A stretch of 64,000 bases of DNA from Aulostomus chinensis (taxonomy: Eukaryota > Chordata > Actinopteri > Syngnathiformes > Aulostomidae). This document shows, piece after piece, positions 10,361-24,050 of the stretch (position 1 is its first letter; each line of letters opens with the position of its first letter). The stretch spans positions 12,634,501 through 12,698,500 of the forward strand of contig JBBMOA010000018.1 in the NCBI GenBank assembly GCA_037954235.1, in the 5' to 3' direction. The translations under genes were made by a program, and so were the position numbers. Under the pieces are notes generated by a model. That model saw only the letters and a list, made by a program, of their open reading frames with translations. It searched no databases and was not told the DNA's origin.

Positions 10361-13132
10361 CCACGCCTGGATTTACATCAAGGCCCTATTTTCCTCAGTG
10401 TTTCTATTGAAATGATTAATAGGGACATAAATGAGTTGAAGTGTTCCAATATTGAGCAAGTGTGCACATACGGGGCAACTGTCCACATCAACGTCCATCC
10501 GCTAAAGCCGTTCATTTCTATCACTGACAGGCTAAAAATGTCGTTATCATGTCAACATGAATTCCTCGGCCTGTTTCTGCTTCGGCCCGAGTAAATATCT
10601 ATCACCATCACCTTCAAATACCTCACCCACATGGAAATCAGCTAAATGACCGTCCCTCGATGTCGCAGGCGACAATATCCTCCACTCTGATATGTTTCAG
10701 CGTGACTTCTCCCGTAAAGCTATCAAAACACACTCACACACCCTTCCGAAACCACTCCAGTAAGTGCAACTGCAACTTAAGTGCATGATCCATCCAACTG
10801 TGTCGTTTAACACTGAAAACGTCAACATCAAGCCTGTCAGTAGCAAAGACAAACAGACTACGGCATAGCTAGTCATCATTTCACATTTGTCAGCGAACAA
10901 AATTCCAATCATTTTGATCCCTATCAATCAATTTGATGCAAACATACAGGAAAATGTAGGGCCCACTTTTAGAAAAAATGGAATTCCCCGTTAAGACACC
11001 TAAAAATACAAGCGATTTTGCATGTTTTAGCTCTTAAATTACTAATGTACTAATTGTTCCATACAAACTATTTTCCAAAGCATTCGAATAACTTATCCGC
11101 CTGATTTACCACCTTCTAGACATCCATTGGTCTTGGTCCATGTGTGTAAAATAAGACTAAGAGCCGTTTACATCGACCAATTTTTTTTTCTTGGATTTTT
11201 CTGTAAATTGAATCCTTTTCGACAGCTTTAGGAAGTTTGCACAAGCACCACCAACACCGGCAAGTTAGTGAGCCTGCTTGATTGTGTTATGCAACAAAAA
11301 AATGTAATTGAATAATAAAAAAAAATAAAAAATCAGTATCCACTTCAGTTTTTTTTAAAGCCGGGTTCATATTCCTGCAAATTTCATTGCACTAAGAGAA
11401 CCTGCAACACACTGGATGTCTGGATGTAGAAATTAGAACAAAAACGATTTTGAGTATGAGGAACAGACATGCAAGGAGACCTGATCCACCCTTTGGAAAG
11501 GACCTGAGGGATTATCTAAATCAGATCAAAGAAGTTAGACACATAAAAACACAAAGAACCGTCGGACTATCAAGTGAAAAAACAGAGGCTCGGTGCCACA
11601 CGATATTGTATGATTATATGAAATCGAGACACTAGTTTCCTGGTTCAGCAACATCACGTGATGGGTGGTGGTTACTCATGAAACGTGAAAATCCATGAAC
11701 CATGCCTACTTCTGGCATGACGCTATGAAGTGCAATTTTTGTGTTCCACTTGGCCACAAATGAAATGCATCTGCTTTCAAACGGCACCCTAACGTTGTTC
11801 AGCCTGCACTGCGTCGGAAGAGCAGATTACAAGAAAAGATCTATTGTTTGTTTACCCCATTTTCTAGCACGTTCATGATATTGATGATGAACCAGGAAAA
11901 ACAAACAAACCAAAATTAGACGGAAAGGCAACTCCTCCTCTACTCGCTATGAGAAAGGAGTCCAGGAGGATCGCTGTGGTTTGAGGGACCTGCGCGTACG
12001 TGCAAACGTATCAGTGAATTGTAAAACAACTGAGCTGTCCCACCACATACGACTTAAGACTGTTTTATCTTACTGGAATATATAAGGAATTACATGCAAA
12101 GAAAATATGATCAAAGGGTTTGATTAAATACTGGACAGACTGAAAGCAGTCTAAACCAAGGAAACGCCGAACCAGATACAAACGGAGACCCGGTGCTCTC
12201 CAACGCATCGTTGAACCGAAGGAGTGAATCGTTGAAATGGGCTGCCGTCACTGCAGTCGTTTCTTTTCTCTAGAAACTTTCTTTGATCAATCTGTGCCAT
12301 TGATCGTCTTGAGAGAGAGAGAGACCACTCGCCTGACACTCCCCTGTTGACAATAGTCATTGATTTCAGGCGAGTGCTCAGAAGGCCCGGTGACTGAAAT
12401 CCAGCTGCCTTGATCTATAATGTTGTCCTCCGTATTTTCTGAACAGGGTTGCGCTCTTGACGGCAGCGAATGCAACGCCAGCTAAAGATAAAGAGGTTTA
12501 AACTCAAGCTTGCTAGGTCACGTAGGAAGTATTAATAGAGAATATGTGTTACATTTAGAAGATATGGTGCTGTTTTTTGGTTTTTATTTGTAATGCTTTA
12601 TTAAATTACGACACATTCTTTTGGGGTTACATATTGAACCAGTTAGGATAAGTTCCATCATGATTCCCTTTGATGAAAATGTACATTGATGCTTGAATAC
12701 TTTTTTCGCTACGTAAACACTGTTGCTTTTATTGAAAAAAAATGTACAGACTCTCATATAAGTGGCTTTTTAATTCATGTTCTTGTTCAAATCCTAGATG
12801 AAACTTTAGATTTCTGGTTTACTCGGTAAAAACTCGAAAAAGAAATCAATGTATCTCCTGCTTTTTTTTCTCTTGTCTTTTCTTTTCTTTTCTTTTTTAA
12901 AAGGGTCTTACACAGTTCGCAACACAGTTTTCTCTCGAACATGTTTTCTCTTATTCAGTGAGTCACTCAGCCGGTGAGGATGCAGTGATGTTTAAGTCTC
13001 TGAAATGACTGTCATTTCACATCAGAGGAAATTATTATCATCCAGGTGAGGTCGTACTGAGAAGAATATTTCCAGTCACTGAAGCTGCTGGTCATTGTCC
13101 AGGTTTGTACTTTAGAAATGTAATGCCTGTAT

Positions 13133-13134
<2 letters not shown>

Positions 13135-13173
<39 letters not shown>

Positions 13174-13190
13174 GTCTCTCTCTCTCTCTC
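13135..13190. repeat. (CT)n microsatellite
   Basis: CT dinucleotides with three single-base interruptions, downstream of cacng1. Confidence 0.97.
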
Positions 13191-13434
13191 CTAATCACTT
13201 TTGTATCATTTACAGCCATTGTATTAAACCCTGCCGTCACATTCAGCTGGACAGGAACCAGCAATGAAGTTCATTAAAAAAAAAAAAAAAAAAAAGTATA
13301 AACCTGCAGGCGTTTCATTCCCAACATGGTGGCGTTTTTATGAAAAGACACTGAACTGTACACCTGATTTGTATTTTAATTCCAATTTATAAGTGCTCAG
13401 ATTCCATGATTTTGTTGGTTCTTCTTCTCAAGAG

Positions 13435-13440
13435 AATAAA
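13435..13440 (+). terminator. cacng1: Candidate polyadenylation signal AATAAA
   Basis: AATAAA is followed within 25-45 nt by TGTTTGTATGACTCGGTTTTT, a GU/U-rich downstream element. If it is used, the cacng1 3' UTR would be about 3.1 kb. Upstream AATAAA copies at 11314 and 11324 are alternatives. Confidence 0.35.
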
Positions 13441-16400
13441 AGTTTGCCACTGAAAAGTTCAACCAAGCCTGTTTGTATGACTCGGTTTTTACTTTTTTGC
13501 TCATGGTCTGAAACGCTGCTCCACACTGCACGGAACACGCTCACTTAGTCTCTTGTATTCTGATGTGTTAACCTATAGATAAACAGTCGCAGCAGTCAAT
13601 GAAGCAGTGAAATGTAGTCGTATTTAGAGGCCAAGCTCCTGGGAATGCCGCGGGGACCTTTTGTGCTGCAGGTCAGCGCTCATCAAGAGTGGCTGTAATA
13701 TACGCCAGGAGCTTCCTAAATCATTCATGAGGCCCTTCAGCTTAAAGCCATGAGCGAAACCTGCACACGCCACATTTACTGTCCACCACCTTTGTTTCCT
13801 GGAATTCCCGCCTGAATCCGTTTCCACCGGTTGTAAAGGATTTGCAAATAAAAACACATGTCGATGCACACAAGTGATTCTGTAAAAAGTTGGAGGCCTG
13901 AAGTTGACTTTTATTGAGACGTTGCATACAAATTAGTCTGAAAAAGGGGGGGGGGGTTTATTGAGTTATGAATAATTAATCTGTTCAATATTGCATGTGC
14001 GACAATAACCTGAAAGTGTCATATTTTAAACGGGACGTGAATTTCTTTGTAAACAAACCCTTTTTTACTCATATTTTGTCGTTTCATTTTAATTTCTTTC
14101 CAACCGGTCTAATCCTAAATACATTAGCACGCAATTAATTGCATTATGCATCAACTTTGTGTCTTAATGTTATGTTTTAAACGAAAGGCGTGTTTTCCAA
14201 AAGGTGAGCGGATGTAAACGTGCGATCAATCTTTGGTCCATTTTAAAATCCTGCACTGAATGAGTGCCGGTCAAATTTTGGGGGTTTGAGATCCTTCGAC
14301 GGTTGGGATCAGAAAAGCTGCTGGCGCGTCTCACCTTGATGTCACGTTATTGAGGAGCAACGTCTGCTGGAGTCGTCCTGTCCCTCGAGTCGAAGCTGCG
14401 AATGTAAGCCGTCAGCCAGTCTGCTGACCTCTGACTGAGTGCTGTCCAAAGCTGCTGCTATCCTCCGCACACATCAGTTCGGCCCGAGCATTTCTCCATT
14501 CATTGATGTCCCTTAGAGAGGACAGAGTGAAAGCTGGCAAAAAGGTTTCAAATCACAGGGTTCAAACGTCTGGACAAAGAAAAGAGCAAGACACTGGATT
14601 TGAAAGAGACACGGAGAAACACATCCCACCCTAAAAGTGTAAAGCTGGACACAACGTTGCTACGGAGATGCAACGTTTATCATCGACTCAACAATACAAG
14701 TTTTTTTTTTCTCTTCTTCTCTGCCAGCTCTCTTCGCTTTATTAATTTCTTGCAAATTTTCACTGAGACAACGTTGGATTTGACAGCAATGAGAACTTTG
14801 TAGACGAATACTAAGTTTTAACTGACATGAATAAGTTAACATGAACAAAATACTTTTCAAAAAAGTACAACACGGTAGTACTCGGAATAATTTTGGGATT
14901 TTTTTTACCACTACATTGTACTGATAAGAAGCTGCAGAATTTCACCTCAGCGACATTTTGGATAGAAATCTGGAGATCTGAATATTTCTTCACTGGTGTT
15001 CTACATTTGCTGATTCGTGCTTGCTGTTTTTTTCCCCCTTTTTTATTTATTTATTTATTTATGTATTTATTTTTGTCAAAGAAGGTCACAGTGAATTCAG
15101 TCTTGACCGAAGAGAGAAGCAGCAGATAACTGATGGAGTGAACTCAGCGATTCGCCAAATGGAGAACAGGACTGACTTCGGATCAGCTCTCTTTCTCTTT
15201 CGGTCTGACGTCCCTCATGAAGCATCACTGTTTGCTTCATGTCTTCGCTTGACTTTACATCCCGTCTTCCTCTCCACCCGTTTCCACTTCTTTACCTTTC
15301 TCTTTGCTGATTCATATTCTCTCTGTTTTCCCCGTCTTCATCTCTCCGTCTCTTCCCTTAGAAGAAGAACTCATTTCTCCACTTTCTGCTTCATTAATGT
15401 TTCTTTGTTTTCCTTTTCTGAATCGGCTTCAATGGCGTCTCTCCCTCTCTCCTCTCTCACTTTCCCTCTCTGTTTTCTGTTACTTTACCGGGTGACAGTG
15501 AGCCATTGGTTTATCTCCACCTTCTTTGTATCCGACCCCCCCAACCCCCTCCTTCCCTATCTTTCTGCTCCAGTGCTCACTCAAGCAGCCACTCTGCTGT
15601 CTAATGACTTGGATCGGTAGAGACTGTTGAGAGGAGATAGACTTGTAATAAGGCAATTCAGCCCGGCACAAGAGTGCAGAGGGCTACCAGTGCTTCATTT
15701 GTACAGTCTAAGCTGCATACTGAGGCAGGTCCTGGAGGCAGGGCGGAGGCAGAGGAGCTGACGGAGCATGGATGAGGAGATGAAACATCCTCCAGTCTGA
15801 GTGTGCCTGACTAAATCAGGTTAACCGCAGATAACAAAGGGAGGACAAGCAGTGAGCAAGTTTAAAGAACTTCTACCGAATGTCCTGGATATACAGTAAG
15901 GATATAAATCTGATGTTAAATATCATCGAAGATGTTAAGTGATTATCCTATCCTTTATCCCATTCAAGCACGTGTCATTTACCAGCTCCTGTGGCTAATA
16001 AATGAGCAGTAATGGCAGTGATGGATGGAAATAACAAGCCTGTCTTAATATTTGGGTTTTAGTGACTTGAGGACAATTTCAGCATCGAGACTGTAGACAC
16101 AGCGCTGGGATATCTGCACACTCCTTTATTAAACCACATTCGAAGTGTAATTGAACAGTATTGTGTCAAAATGGATTTTATAGCCATGTACAAATGAAAA
16201 CGGAGCTTCCAGGAGGTACAACAGAACAGTGCCAGGGCTGTGGGGCTCATTTAAATCAGGTTGCATCAAACAAACCAGTGGTTAACTTCATGCCTGTGGT
16301 CTTAAAAAAAAGATTGCACCTCATTATCCGACAGAAAAGTATACAACTGAAATGAGTTATTACTGGTATAAGGGGGGTTTTAATAGGTTTTTAATTTCTG

Positions 16401-16866
16401 TAAATTCTCCTTTAGCTCAACAGGGAAATAAATGAGTAAAAATGACCAAGATTCCAGGAAAGGTGCACAAATGAAATGTCTACATATGGATTGGATGTCA
16501 CAAATGATAATTCAAAGGTTGATGCTTCTTGTTCACAATACGATCAATAAAATGAACCAACGGTTTAAGAAATTTAATTTGAGCAGTGAACAGAAACCAT
16601 TTGTTTGGACCATTTGTTTTTTTCAAGAGGAACGTTCCTCCTCTCCACCTCCCTGGGGATATGCTCCTCTTCATTGACCGTCCCAAAGACGAGGGCTTGT
16701 GCTGAAGGGAGAGTCAACTCGCCGTCACAGAGAGACTACAGGGGACAATTCTACGATGCTGCCCGCATGATAAAAACATCCTCTCCCAAAAAACTCTTGA
16801 GCTCGGGGCAGGGCTGGATAGATGAGTTGGACTGGAGATGCCGTTCAGTCTGGAGAAGTGCAGCCA

Positions 16867-16890
16867 ATTTCAAACTGATTAGTTTGAAAT
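16867..16890. repeat. Perfect 10-bp hairpin with 4-nt loop
   Basis: ATTTCAAACT and AGTTTGAAAT flank GATT. It is too short and isolated to assign a role. Confidence 0.6.
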
Positions 16891-17134
16891 CTAACCTGTG
16901 AATCACCTGCGATTGCAAGTGAAAGAAAACCAACGAGGTGTGAGATCAAATATCTGGAGGTACTATTCATAAGGCCATAAATATTCAATTTTGCTGGCTG
17001 TGCTTTGGATTAGAGTGAGGTAAAGACTGCATGAAACTACATTGAAGAAATCTGACCAAAGGGGAGATTATATTTCATCTGAGGTTGAATGAAAGATGCA
17101 GACTGATTGTTGACAGTCAGGTCCGTGTGTACAA

Positions 17135-17155
17135 GGGGGGGGGGGGGGGGGGGGG
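17135..17155. repeat. Poly-G run (21 nt)
   Basis: An uninterrupted G homopolymer that could form a quadruplex. Its exact length may be affected by sequencing error. Confidence 0.9.
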
Positions 17156-17746
17156 TCTGAATGTATGACTTTTAAATATTACACATTAATTTGATTTAAA
17201 ACCTTGAATAAATTACATGCAATTAAATCAAGGGTTTGATAACAGTTGGTTTAGAACATGAGCTAACTGTTAAAGATGCTCCCCTAAGTGATGCTGCCTG
17301 GCAGGAGTGCAAGCTTGTTCTGTTCTGATCATATTTGGATTCTTCCATGAATTCAAAGACTCGTGTCCACTTGGTTAAGGATATTATTGCTTTATGACCA
17401 CCGGGTGGCGCTAGAGAACACCCACGTACTATATGTCGTGTTGCTGTGTGTCATATGAAGACAATTCAGTGTAATTTAGATGTAAATCGAATGATGTTTA
17501 TAACCAAGAGGTGGCAATACAGATCGCCTTCAGGCCAGGGTTCTCATCCAGAGTTGGATGATGTTTGGGAAAGATCTGACCATAAAGAGTTCAGTGTCTG
17601 TTTCACACTATAAATATCAGACGTGGCCATGTTAGCAGGGAGGTTAACAGAGACTCACAGTCCTCACACTAACCCATCATGTCACGACGCGGCTCAGGGA
17701 TCGTGACATCAAAGGAGGGAGACACGGATTCGACGTGAAAAACTAA

Positions 17747-17752
17747 TTTATT
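17747..17752 (-). terminator. LTR polyadenylation signal (AATAAA)
   Basis: AATAAA on the minus strand within the solo LTR, about 70 bp from the U5 end. Confidence 0.55.
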
Positions 17753-17976
17753 ATTAACAAAACGCAAAGATCAACACAAGACAAAAAAACCATAACGTAC
17801 AATGCAGTGTGGTTATCAGTCGCGTCAGTGATGAGTGTAAAGGGGGTGCACTGTATATGTGTGCGGTGTGATGGATGCAGAGAACTAAACAAAACAAAAC
17901 ACAAAGAACGCAACCATCGCTCCAACGTGGGCCAGTAGGAGTGAGTGAGAGAGAGCGCGGCCGGGTTGGCCGTCTG

Positions 17977-17983
17977 CCTTATA
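17977..17983 (-). promoter_or_regulatory. LTR TATA box (TATAAGG)
   Basis: The minus-strand sequence lies about 140 bp inside the U3 end and about 225 bp before the AATAAA, in the position expected for an LTR promoter. Confidence 0.5.
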
Positions 17984-20785
17984 GCTGGGACACGCCAGGC
18001 CCAGGTGCTCCCAACCAGCTTAATTAGTCAGCAGCTCCGCCCCGTAAAGCTCCAACCTGGAAAGGGAAGGAAGTCACACAACTGATGCCACGCCCCCATG
18101 CCTGCGACCATGGGGACGTGACAATCATCAGATTCGTAAAATAGTTTCAGCCAAATTGGGGGGTCTATTGACTTAAAGATGGAGGATATTAGAATGATGG
18201 GCACGTTTTGGAAAAATATGACTCAAACTCCCCGCACTTAAGGATGAGGGAGGAGTTTCCATGTGTCAGTCAAAGTTTTAATCGAATCAATCAAGCTAAT
18301 GTAGCATGTTAGAATACTGTAAGATTCAGGTTTAAACCTCCAAATTTGTGGGAGGATTTTGATGTGCGTGATGGACTCTTGCATCTATTAACAGCAATCT
18401 CTCTCTGCACTCTACATGTGTGAGGCTGATTGTGACCTTGCAGCCACTCAGGAAAAGACACTTGTTTGATATCATAATCATAAGAAGCTGAATTATTATC
18501 TTCACCATGTTTAGTCTCTCATCTATTGTACATACAAACTGACACAAACTCCAAAAAACATGCAAGCATGCCGTCTCGCTGCCATGGGCAACAAGAATTG
18601 TCAAAACGCCCACTGTTTCTCTGCAAATTATATTAATCCAAAATTGTTTTCGCAATCAATAGCCAGGAAAGGTGATGGATGAAAAGGTCAGGTAATTATT
18701 GCCTAAAACGCACCAACACGCACAAACACAGGAAATGACTGTTAAGAAGGACGGGCACAGAGGTGTTATTCAGGCCGACTCTTGTGGAAAAATAGCAGCG
18801 CTATTATGTTTTTCTCTATTATGTAAGACACAAGCAGAGACATTAAAGGACGCAATGAATGGTACTGGATACAGGAGGAGACAACAATGTGACAGAAGTG
18901 TTTGGGTGGATTAGTTTTAGTTTGGTTGCTATTTTTAGTCCTGCTATCAGAATTCCATATTAGTTTGCTGACCAAAATAAGAGCTCTCTATTGGTTTCAC
19001 TCACTTCTTCGTGTGTCCACAATATTGTACAAAGTAGCACTCTGTGACCAAATAACAAGATCATACAAGGATAACAGGCTTTCAGAATAGGCTTAAATTA
19101 GAAAATAAGGGTTTTAGCGGGTTAGTCGTGAAAGCAAAGTGCGGTGAGTGTAGTGAAGTGTGTAGTTGATGGACAGTAACGCCGTTAGCCGTTAGCGGAG
19201 GAAGACTGATGTTACAAGTCAGCCGTACAGGCTAGCAGGAAGCTAGTAGCACCAACAGGAGAATATTCTTTTGTTTGTTAGATGAAAAACCCGGAATTAC
19301 AAAGAAATGATATGATTACACAACTAACAATTTTTTCCTAAACTTAAACAAGCAGGTTTTTGTGCCTAAACTTTGAGCGTTCGTCATGTTTCCCCTCAGT
19401 TTATTTTGATGACGATGAAACAGCACATTACAAAAGGATGGTGAAATCAGCAAAACTCCAAAAGAAACTCTTAAAAAAAAAAAATCAATCAATTCTTTTT
19501 TTTCTTCTGGTGGTTTTCACAAAGAAAACGCGCAAAATAGAAGATGGAATCCACATTTTTGATAAGTTCTAGCATAGTGGATCCTCAATTCACGTGACTG
19601 TTTCCACCAACCCTCTTCACAGATTTTCCTAAACTATGTTTTTGTCTCCAAACATCATGCAACATGGTGGACACTAGCCAGCCTCGAAGACAAGCGCGAT
19701 TTACCCAGTGAAAAGAAATTCCTCAAACATGTCATTCCGTTTACACTGCTGGAAGGACGAGACGAACTCTTCTTCCTCTACTTTGTTTTTCACATCGCCA
19801 CCATCATCTCACGATGAAGATACACCATCTAGTTTACTCATTCAAACCTGGAAGTCGTCTCCAGAGACGTTTGGGTCACATGGGTTTCGTCACTGCTATA
19901 GGAAACACCGTTGCACTGTAGTACTGCACACGTACTGCATTTTCCCAACAACCTGACCCTGAAATGAACATTTTCAGACCGACGCACCTCTTTTCTGTTG
20001 GTAATGAACCATCTGGTTTTACTGCGGTGATTTGGACGTTTTCAAACTTGATCAACAGAAATTTAAAGACGCCTGTACATTCGAAATGAAACCCCCTCTA
20101 CTTGATCAGGAAAGCCTTATTGCCACCCCCCACCCCACCCCGCTCCGGTCCTCTGGAGTTGGTTACCCCACCACCACGCTGCACAACAGTAAATCTGTTC
20201 GAGGTGGCCTTCATTTGAGTCATTTTTGCAATCAAGTAATTTGGGTCATTGCGTAATAAACCATGCCAGAGATTTAAGAATGAGACTGCATAAAAAGATT
20301 CAGGTTAACGACAGAAAAAAATAACAAATTTCAGTTCCGTGTAACTGGCAGGCTAATTGCACCTGTGAGCAACACTGGCAGAATGTTTTCTCACTTGCTC
20401 GGTAAAAGCTCTCATCTCCATCACGCCGGCCTGTGACTCACTCATGGGCGCTGTGGGAGGAAAGCACATAACTACAGCCAAAGTTTTCTCAATCTTAATT
20501 TCAAATTTTCTCATTATACATATATGCTTCCTTTTCGCTATGATCTTTTTTTATTTTAGTCACCATGGCGACTGTGACAGAGGGTGAAGGAGAGATGCTG
20601 TCGTTGTGTTGGGTGGAGGAAAAAGGTCAGAGTGGCTTTGGCGATGGTTGGGCATTCTTTGTAGGGACGGATGAGTCAACCGGATTGGTAGAGATGTTTG
20701 GTTGGCGGAAGAAAGTGTGTGTTGGGTGAAATATTGTGTATCGGTTTGCAAAGAACAGATGGCAAAGAGTAGGAGAGATGCGCGT

Positions 20786-20786
<1 letters not shown>

Positions 20787-20819
<33 letters not shown>
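20787..20819. repeat. (CA)n microsatellite
   Basis: About 16 uninterrupted units. Confidence 0.97.
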
Positions 20820-20821
<2 letters not shown>

Positions 20822-21920
20822 TGTTCACCACAAGTCTTCTACAAAACTTAACACCTCCATATGCATGTGTGTTTCCGACAACATCATCCCTTAATGCTCT
20901 AACGAGTCAATTTCACACTTACGTCAGCCATCCTGCAGCTTCCTGCAGCAATTTCATCCGTGATGTGCATAGTTGGGTAAAGGTTGACAAAAGTACATGT
21001 AATGTATGCCATAAATAAATATGTTAATGCTGTCCCTCTGTTCCACCTTGTTGCTGCACCCTCCCACCCTGGTTGTCCACCTACCTCTGATCAATCCTGT
21101 TTTGGCACCAGTTTTATTTTTACTTGGTCTCTATTCGCTTCTCGTTTGAACACCTGGAGCACTTAAATTTATGTAATTCAACTTTTCTTCTTCTGATGAC
21201 GCACTCCCTCTGTCTTTTTTTTTTAACAACTCTCCCACCTTAAAGAGACAAAACATGGTTATTGTTTTTTGTGAATTGAATTGTTTCCAGTCAAAGGAAA
21301 GAAGATGGTGTGGTGATATGACACAGTGAACAGAGCTGAAATAGCGCTTCAGCTGCACAGGCACTGGTATATTACAGCTGTATAGTTTTACATGCCAGGG
21401 AATTGAATTATGTTTGAACCTCAAACCCAGATTTCTGTAACATGAATGGCTTATTCATACTCGAGAGCCAGGCCTCTCGTAATTTCATGCCATGTAAGAC
21501 ATATTAAAATGAATTTGACATGTGTTATCAGTAAATATTGCTCATAATCCTCAAAACACTCAGTTCAAACTATTCATATACAACTGTTGCATGGCAACCT
21601 GCATCAGCTGTTTGCTCCAGATCAATATCTCTGAGGTGTTAAGGAGGCTCTCCTCAGGTCAGAGGGGACCAATTTTACAGCACACAAACGCTTAAAGTGA
21701 TACTCTACTCAAAAAGTGTAGTTTGCCTTACAAAGACATGAAAATGTATTGAGCTCGCGAATCCATTTTTTCCCCCCCTTCTGCATTACTCTGTGTCTTC
21801 AGAATGCAGAAAGAGCCAGCAACGATATTTAGCTTGAGGCTAATGGCAACAGACGGCTAACAACAGCATACAACAAACACTTACTTGCGCTTATTTGAGC
21901 AATCTGCTTCCTGTTTACAC

Positions 21921-21923
<3 letters not shown>

Positions 21924-21977
<54 letters not shown>
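21924..21977. repeat. (CA)n microsatellite
   Basis: About 27 uninterrupted units. Confidence 0.97.
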
Positions 21978-21981
<4 letters not shown>

Positions 21982-24050
21982 GTTATGAATCGTCATGCAA
22001 TACATGTTCTCAAGTCTACTACGACAGAGAGATTAATTCTGAAATTCTCCTCATACTGATCTGGACAGAGATTGTTTTAGTTCTCCAATACCAGAATGTG
22101 GATGTCAGCTGACCTTTACTAATTTGCTCCTCTCAGTGGAAGTATTTATATTCCTAAAATATTTATAATTTGATAATAATTATTTGGTCCGTTAAGGGGC
22201 AGTAAGAGGTGAAAAAAACAACTACTTCTCAGACAATTATCTAAACTAAATGGAAGGTGTGTGTGTGCGTGCGCGCGTGTGGGTGCGAGTCTTTGCATTT
22301 TCGAGTCTTACGTGCATGCATGCATAATCTGTACATATTTGTGCGTCTGTGAGTGTGGGGCAGAGGCGGAGCACATTGAGCAACAGGTGGACTCTCATCA
22401 AATCAGCGGTGCTCCTCAGGGGGTGGGGGTGGGGGTGGGGGTTGCTGTATTATTAATCCAGTGCTGATGCTGGTGAGCCAGCCTGGCTATCAAAGACAAC
22501 AAACCATTTGCAATGCAGAGATGGTTGCAGCACTCCCGCCCCCGCCCCCCCTCCACCCCACCCCACCCCCTACCATCAACAGCACCACCCACCTGCCACC
22601 TCAACACGCAAAAGTAATTTCAGAGGCAATTTAGACTGCAAAGGGGAAAATCAATGGCGTGTATCGTTACATAAAAGACATTTCCTTATATGAAAATATG
22701 TTATTTGTTGGAGTTAATGATACATCCGTCTCTCTGGGTGTGAGGTAGAAAGTGAAAATCAACCAAAGACGAGAAAACTGAGATTCAGATCCAACACATT
22801 GTTCTGCTGTTGAGAATTTGTATTCAGTCAGCCAGAAGCTAGATAATGACACTATAATCAGCTGACAACACAACAAAACACAACAAAAATCAGAAAGGAT
22901 TAATACCCACAAAAAAAAATCCGTCATTCAATAAATCTTTAAAATATGTCAGCGTCTGTTTTCTCCAGACTTGTTTTTCCAGTGTTTCAAGTCTTAATTA
23001 CAGTGAGAAAACACACGTCCTAAAACCTGATTGTTTTTGTAGAGGTTCAGACTGTTTGACTCGAATTTAAGGGTCTGACAACGCGACGGAAAAGATCCCT
23101 GCAGACTAGAGAGAATCTGGGTTTTTTTTCGGAATCACTTCTTCCATCTCAGTATCTTCAAATGCTGTTTGTTCCTATTGCCTCAACTTCAACGTGTCCC
23201 CGTCCCCCGAAGGCCGTCAGCTGAAAGCGTGGGACAGGTTATCACATCGCTTCGTTGTTCAAGTTTGGAAATGTCCAAACCATTTCATTACGGCTGTTGG
23301 CCTCGTCTCCTCGAGCGACGCTTCTGCTGCACACACGTCTACCTTTCCATCACGTTGTCAGACACACAATCTGAGCTTGTCAGTGCTATCAAAAAAAAAA
23401 AACTTTTACAATTGACCCCATCCAGCCGTTTCATAGCGTTTTCACTCAGCGATGGACTGATCCCAATCGTTTACGTCGCTTTCAGACACAAAAGAAACAG
23501 GACTTGTTATTCTCTAAAATATGCCTCTCTCTTTCTAACATTCGCTCATCAAGCAATGATGGAAGACAACAGAGGTGTTCGCTCACTCTTCACAGTGTAA
23601 ACTGATCTGATTCATGTGAACGTTATCAGTTGGACGCCACTGATCACGAATGATGGAGGAACAAACTCATCAGTGCATGAGTGTATCATTGTTTCTGATT
23701 CCACAAGAGGAGGAGGAGGAGGAGGAGGGTGAGAGGGGAGGCACGCGTGTTTAACTTTCATCACGGTCCAGACAGCACCTTAGAATCCCTCGGATGGACT
23801 CATTAGCCTCCATTTGATAGGTAATTAGCTCACCTTTCCCATCATTTTCTTTCTCTGTCACATCCCGAATTTTCAAAGACCTCTCCTCATTCCTCTCTTT
23901 TCATCCACTGCGACCCCCTGCTCCCCTCCTCTTCTCTCATTTTCTGCTTCCTGTTGTTCCTGCCATCAAGTAGAAAGTGAAAAATCTTTTTTTTTCACAT
24001 AATCTGGTTCTTATTTGTTATAGCAATTATTATACTTGGCAAAGGTGTTT

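Larger units (their letters stand above)
10361..13440 (+). other. cacng1: cacng1 3' UTR and downstream region
   Basis: No coding sequence is visible. Possible polyadenylation signals AATAAA lie at 11314-11319, 11324-11329 and 13435-13440. The last is followed by a T/G-rich stretch and is the most complete candidate, but the true transcript end cannot be fixed from sequence. A CT repeat (13135-13190) and an A-run near 13278 are the only other structure. Confidence 0.4.
13441..17675. other. Intergenic region without recognised genes
   Basis: Unique-looking sequence with a pyrimidine-rich plus strand at 15170-15560 (the source of a Ser/Phe/Leu-rich frame), a short hairpin at 16867-16890, a 21-base G run at 17135-17155 and two GGTGGC motifs at 17398 and 17503. 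No gene is supported. Confidence 0.6.
17680..18123 (-). mobile_element. Solo LTR, gypsy-like (444 bp)
   Basis: The element begins TGTCACGACG and ends GGACGTGACA, so it has TG...CA ends within short inverted repeats (TGTCACG/CGTGACA). It is flanked by the 4-bp duplication ATCA at 17676-17679 and 18124-18127. Read on the minus strand it has a TATAAGG box (17977-17983) and then AATAAA (17747-17752) with a T-rich run, in LTR order U3-R-U5. No internal coding region adjoins it, so it is what remains after recombination between two LTRs. Confidence 0.8.
18128..24050. other. Intergenic region without recognised genes
   Basis: The stretch contains CA microsatellites (20787-20819, 21924-21977), GT-rich and poly-purine patches (a GGGGGTGGGGGTGG-type run near 22430, GGA repeats near 23707) and a short segment at 21820-21870 resembling 30035-30065. 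No coding sequence or RNA gene is recognised. Confidence 0.6.

Noticed and set aside
15021..15620. 199-residue plus-strand open frame, the longest in the window
   Set aside because: The composition (Ser, Phe, Leu, Pro) simply reflects a pyrimidine-rich strand. It shows no known domain, no splice structure and no start context.
23169..23600. 143-residue plus-strand frame
   Set aside because: No domain, no repeats, no plausible splice partners; length is within chance for 64 kb in six frames.
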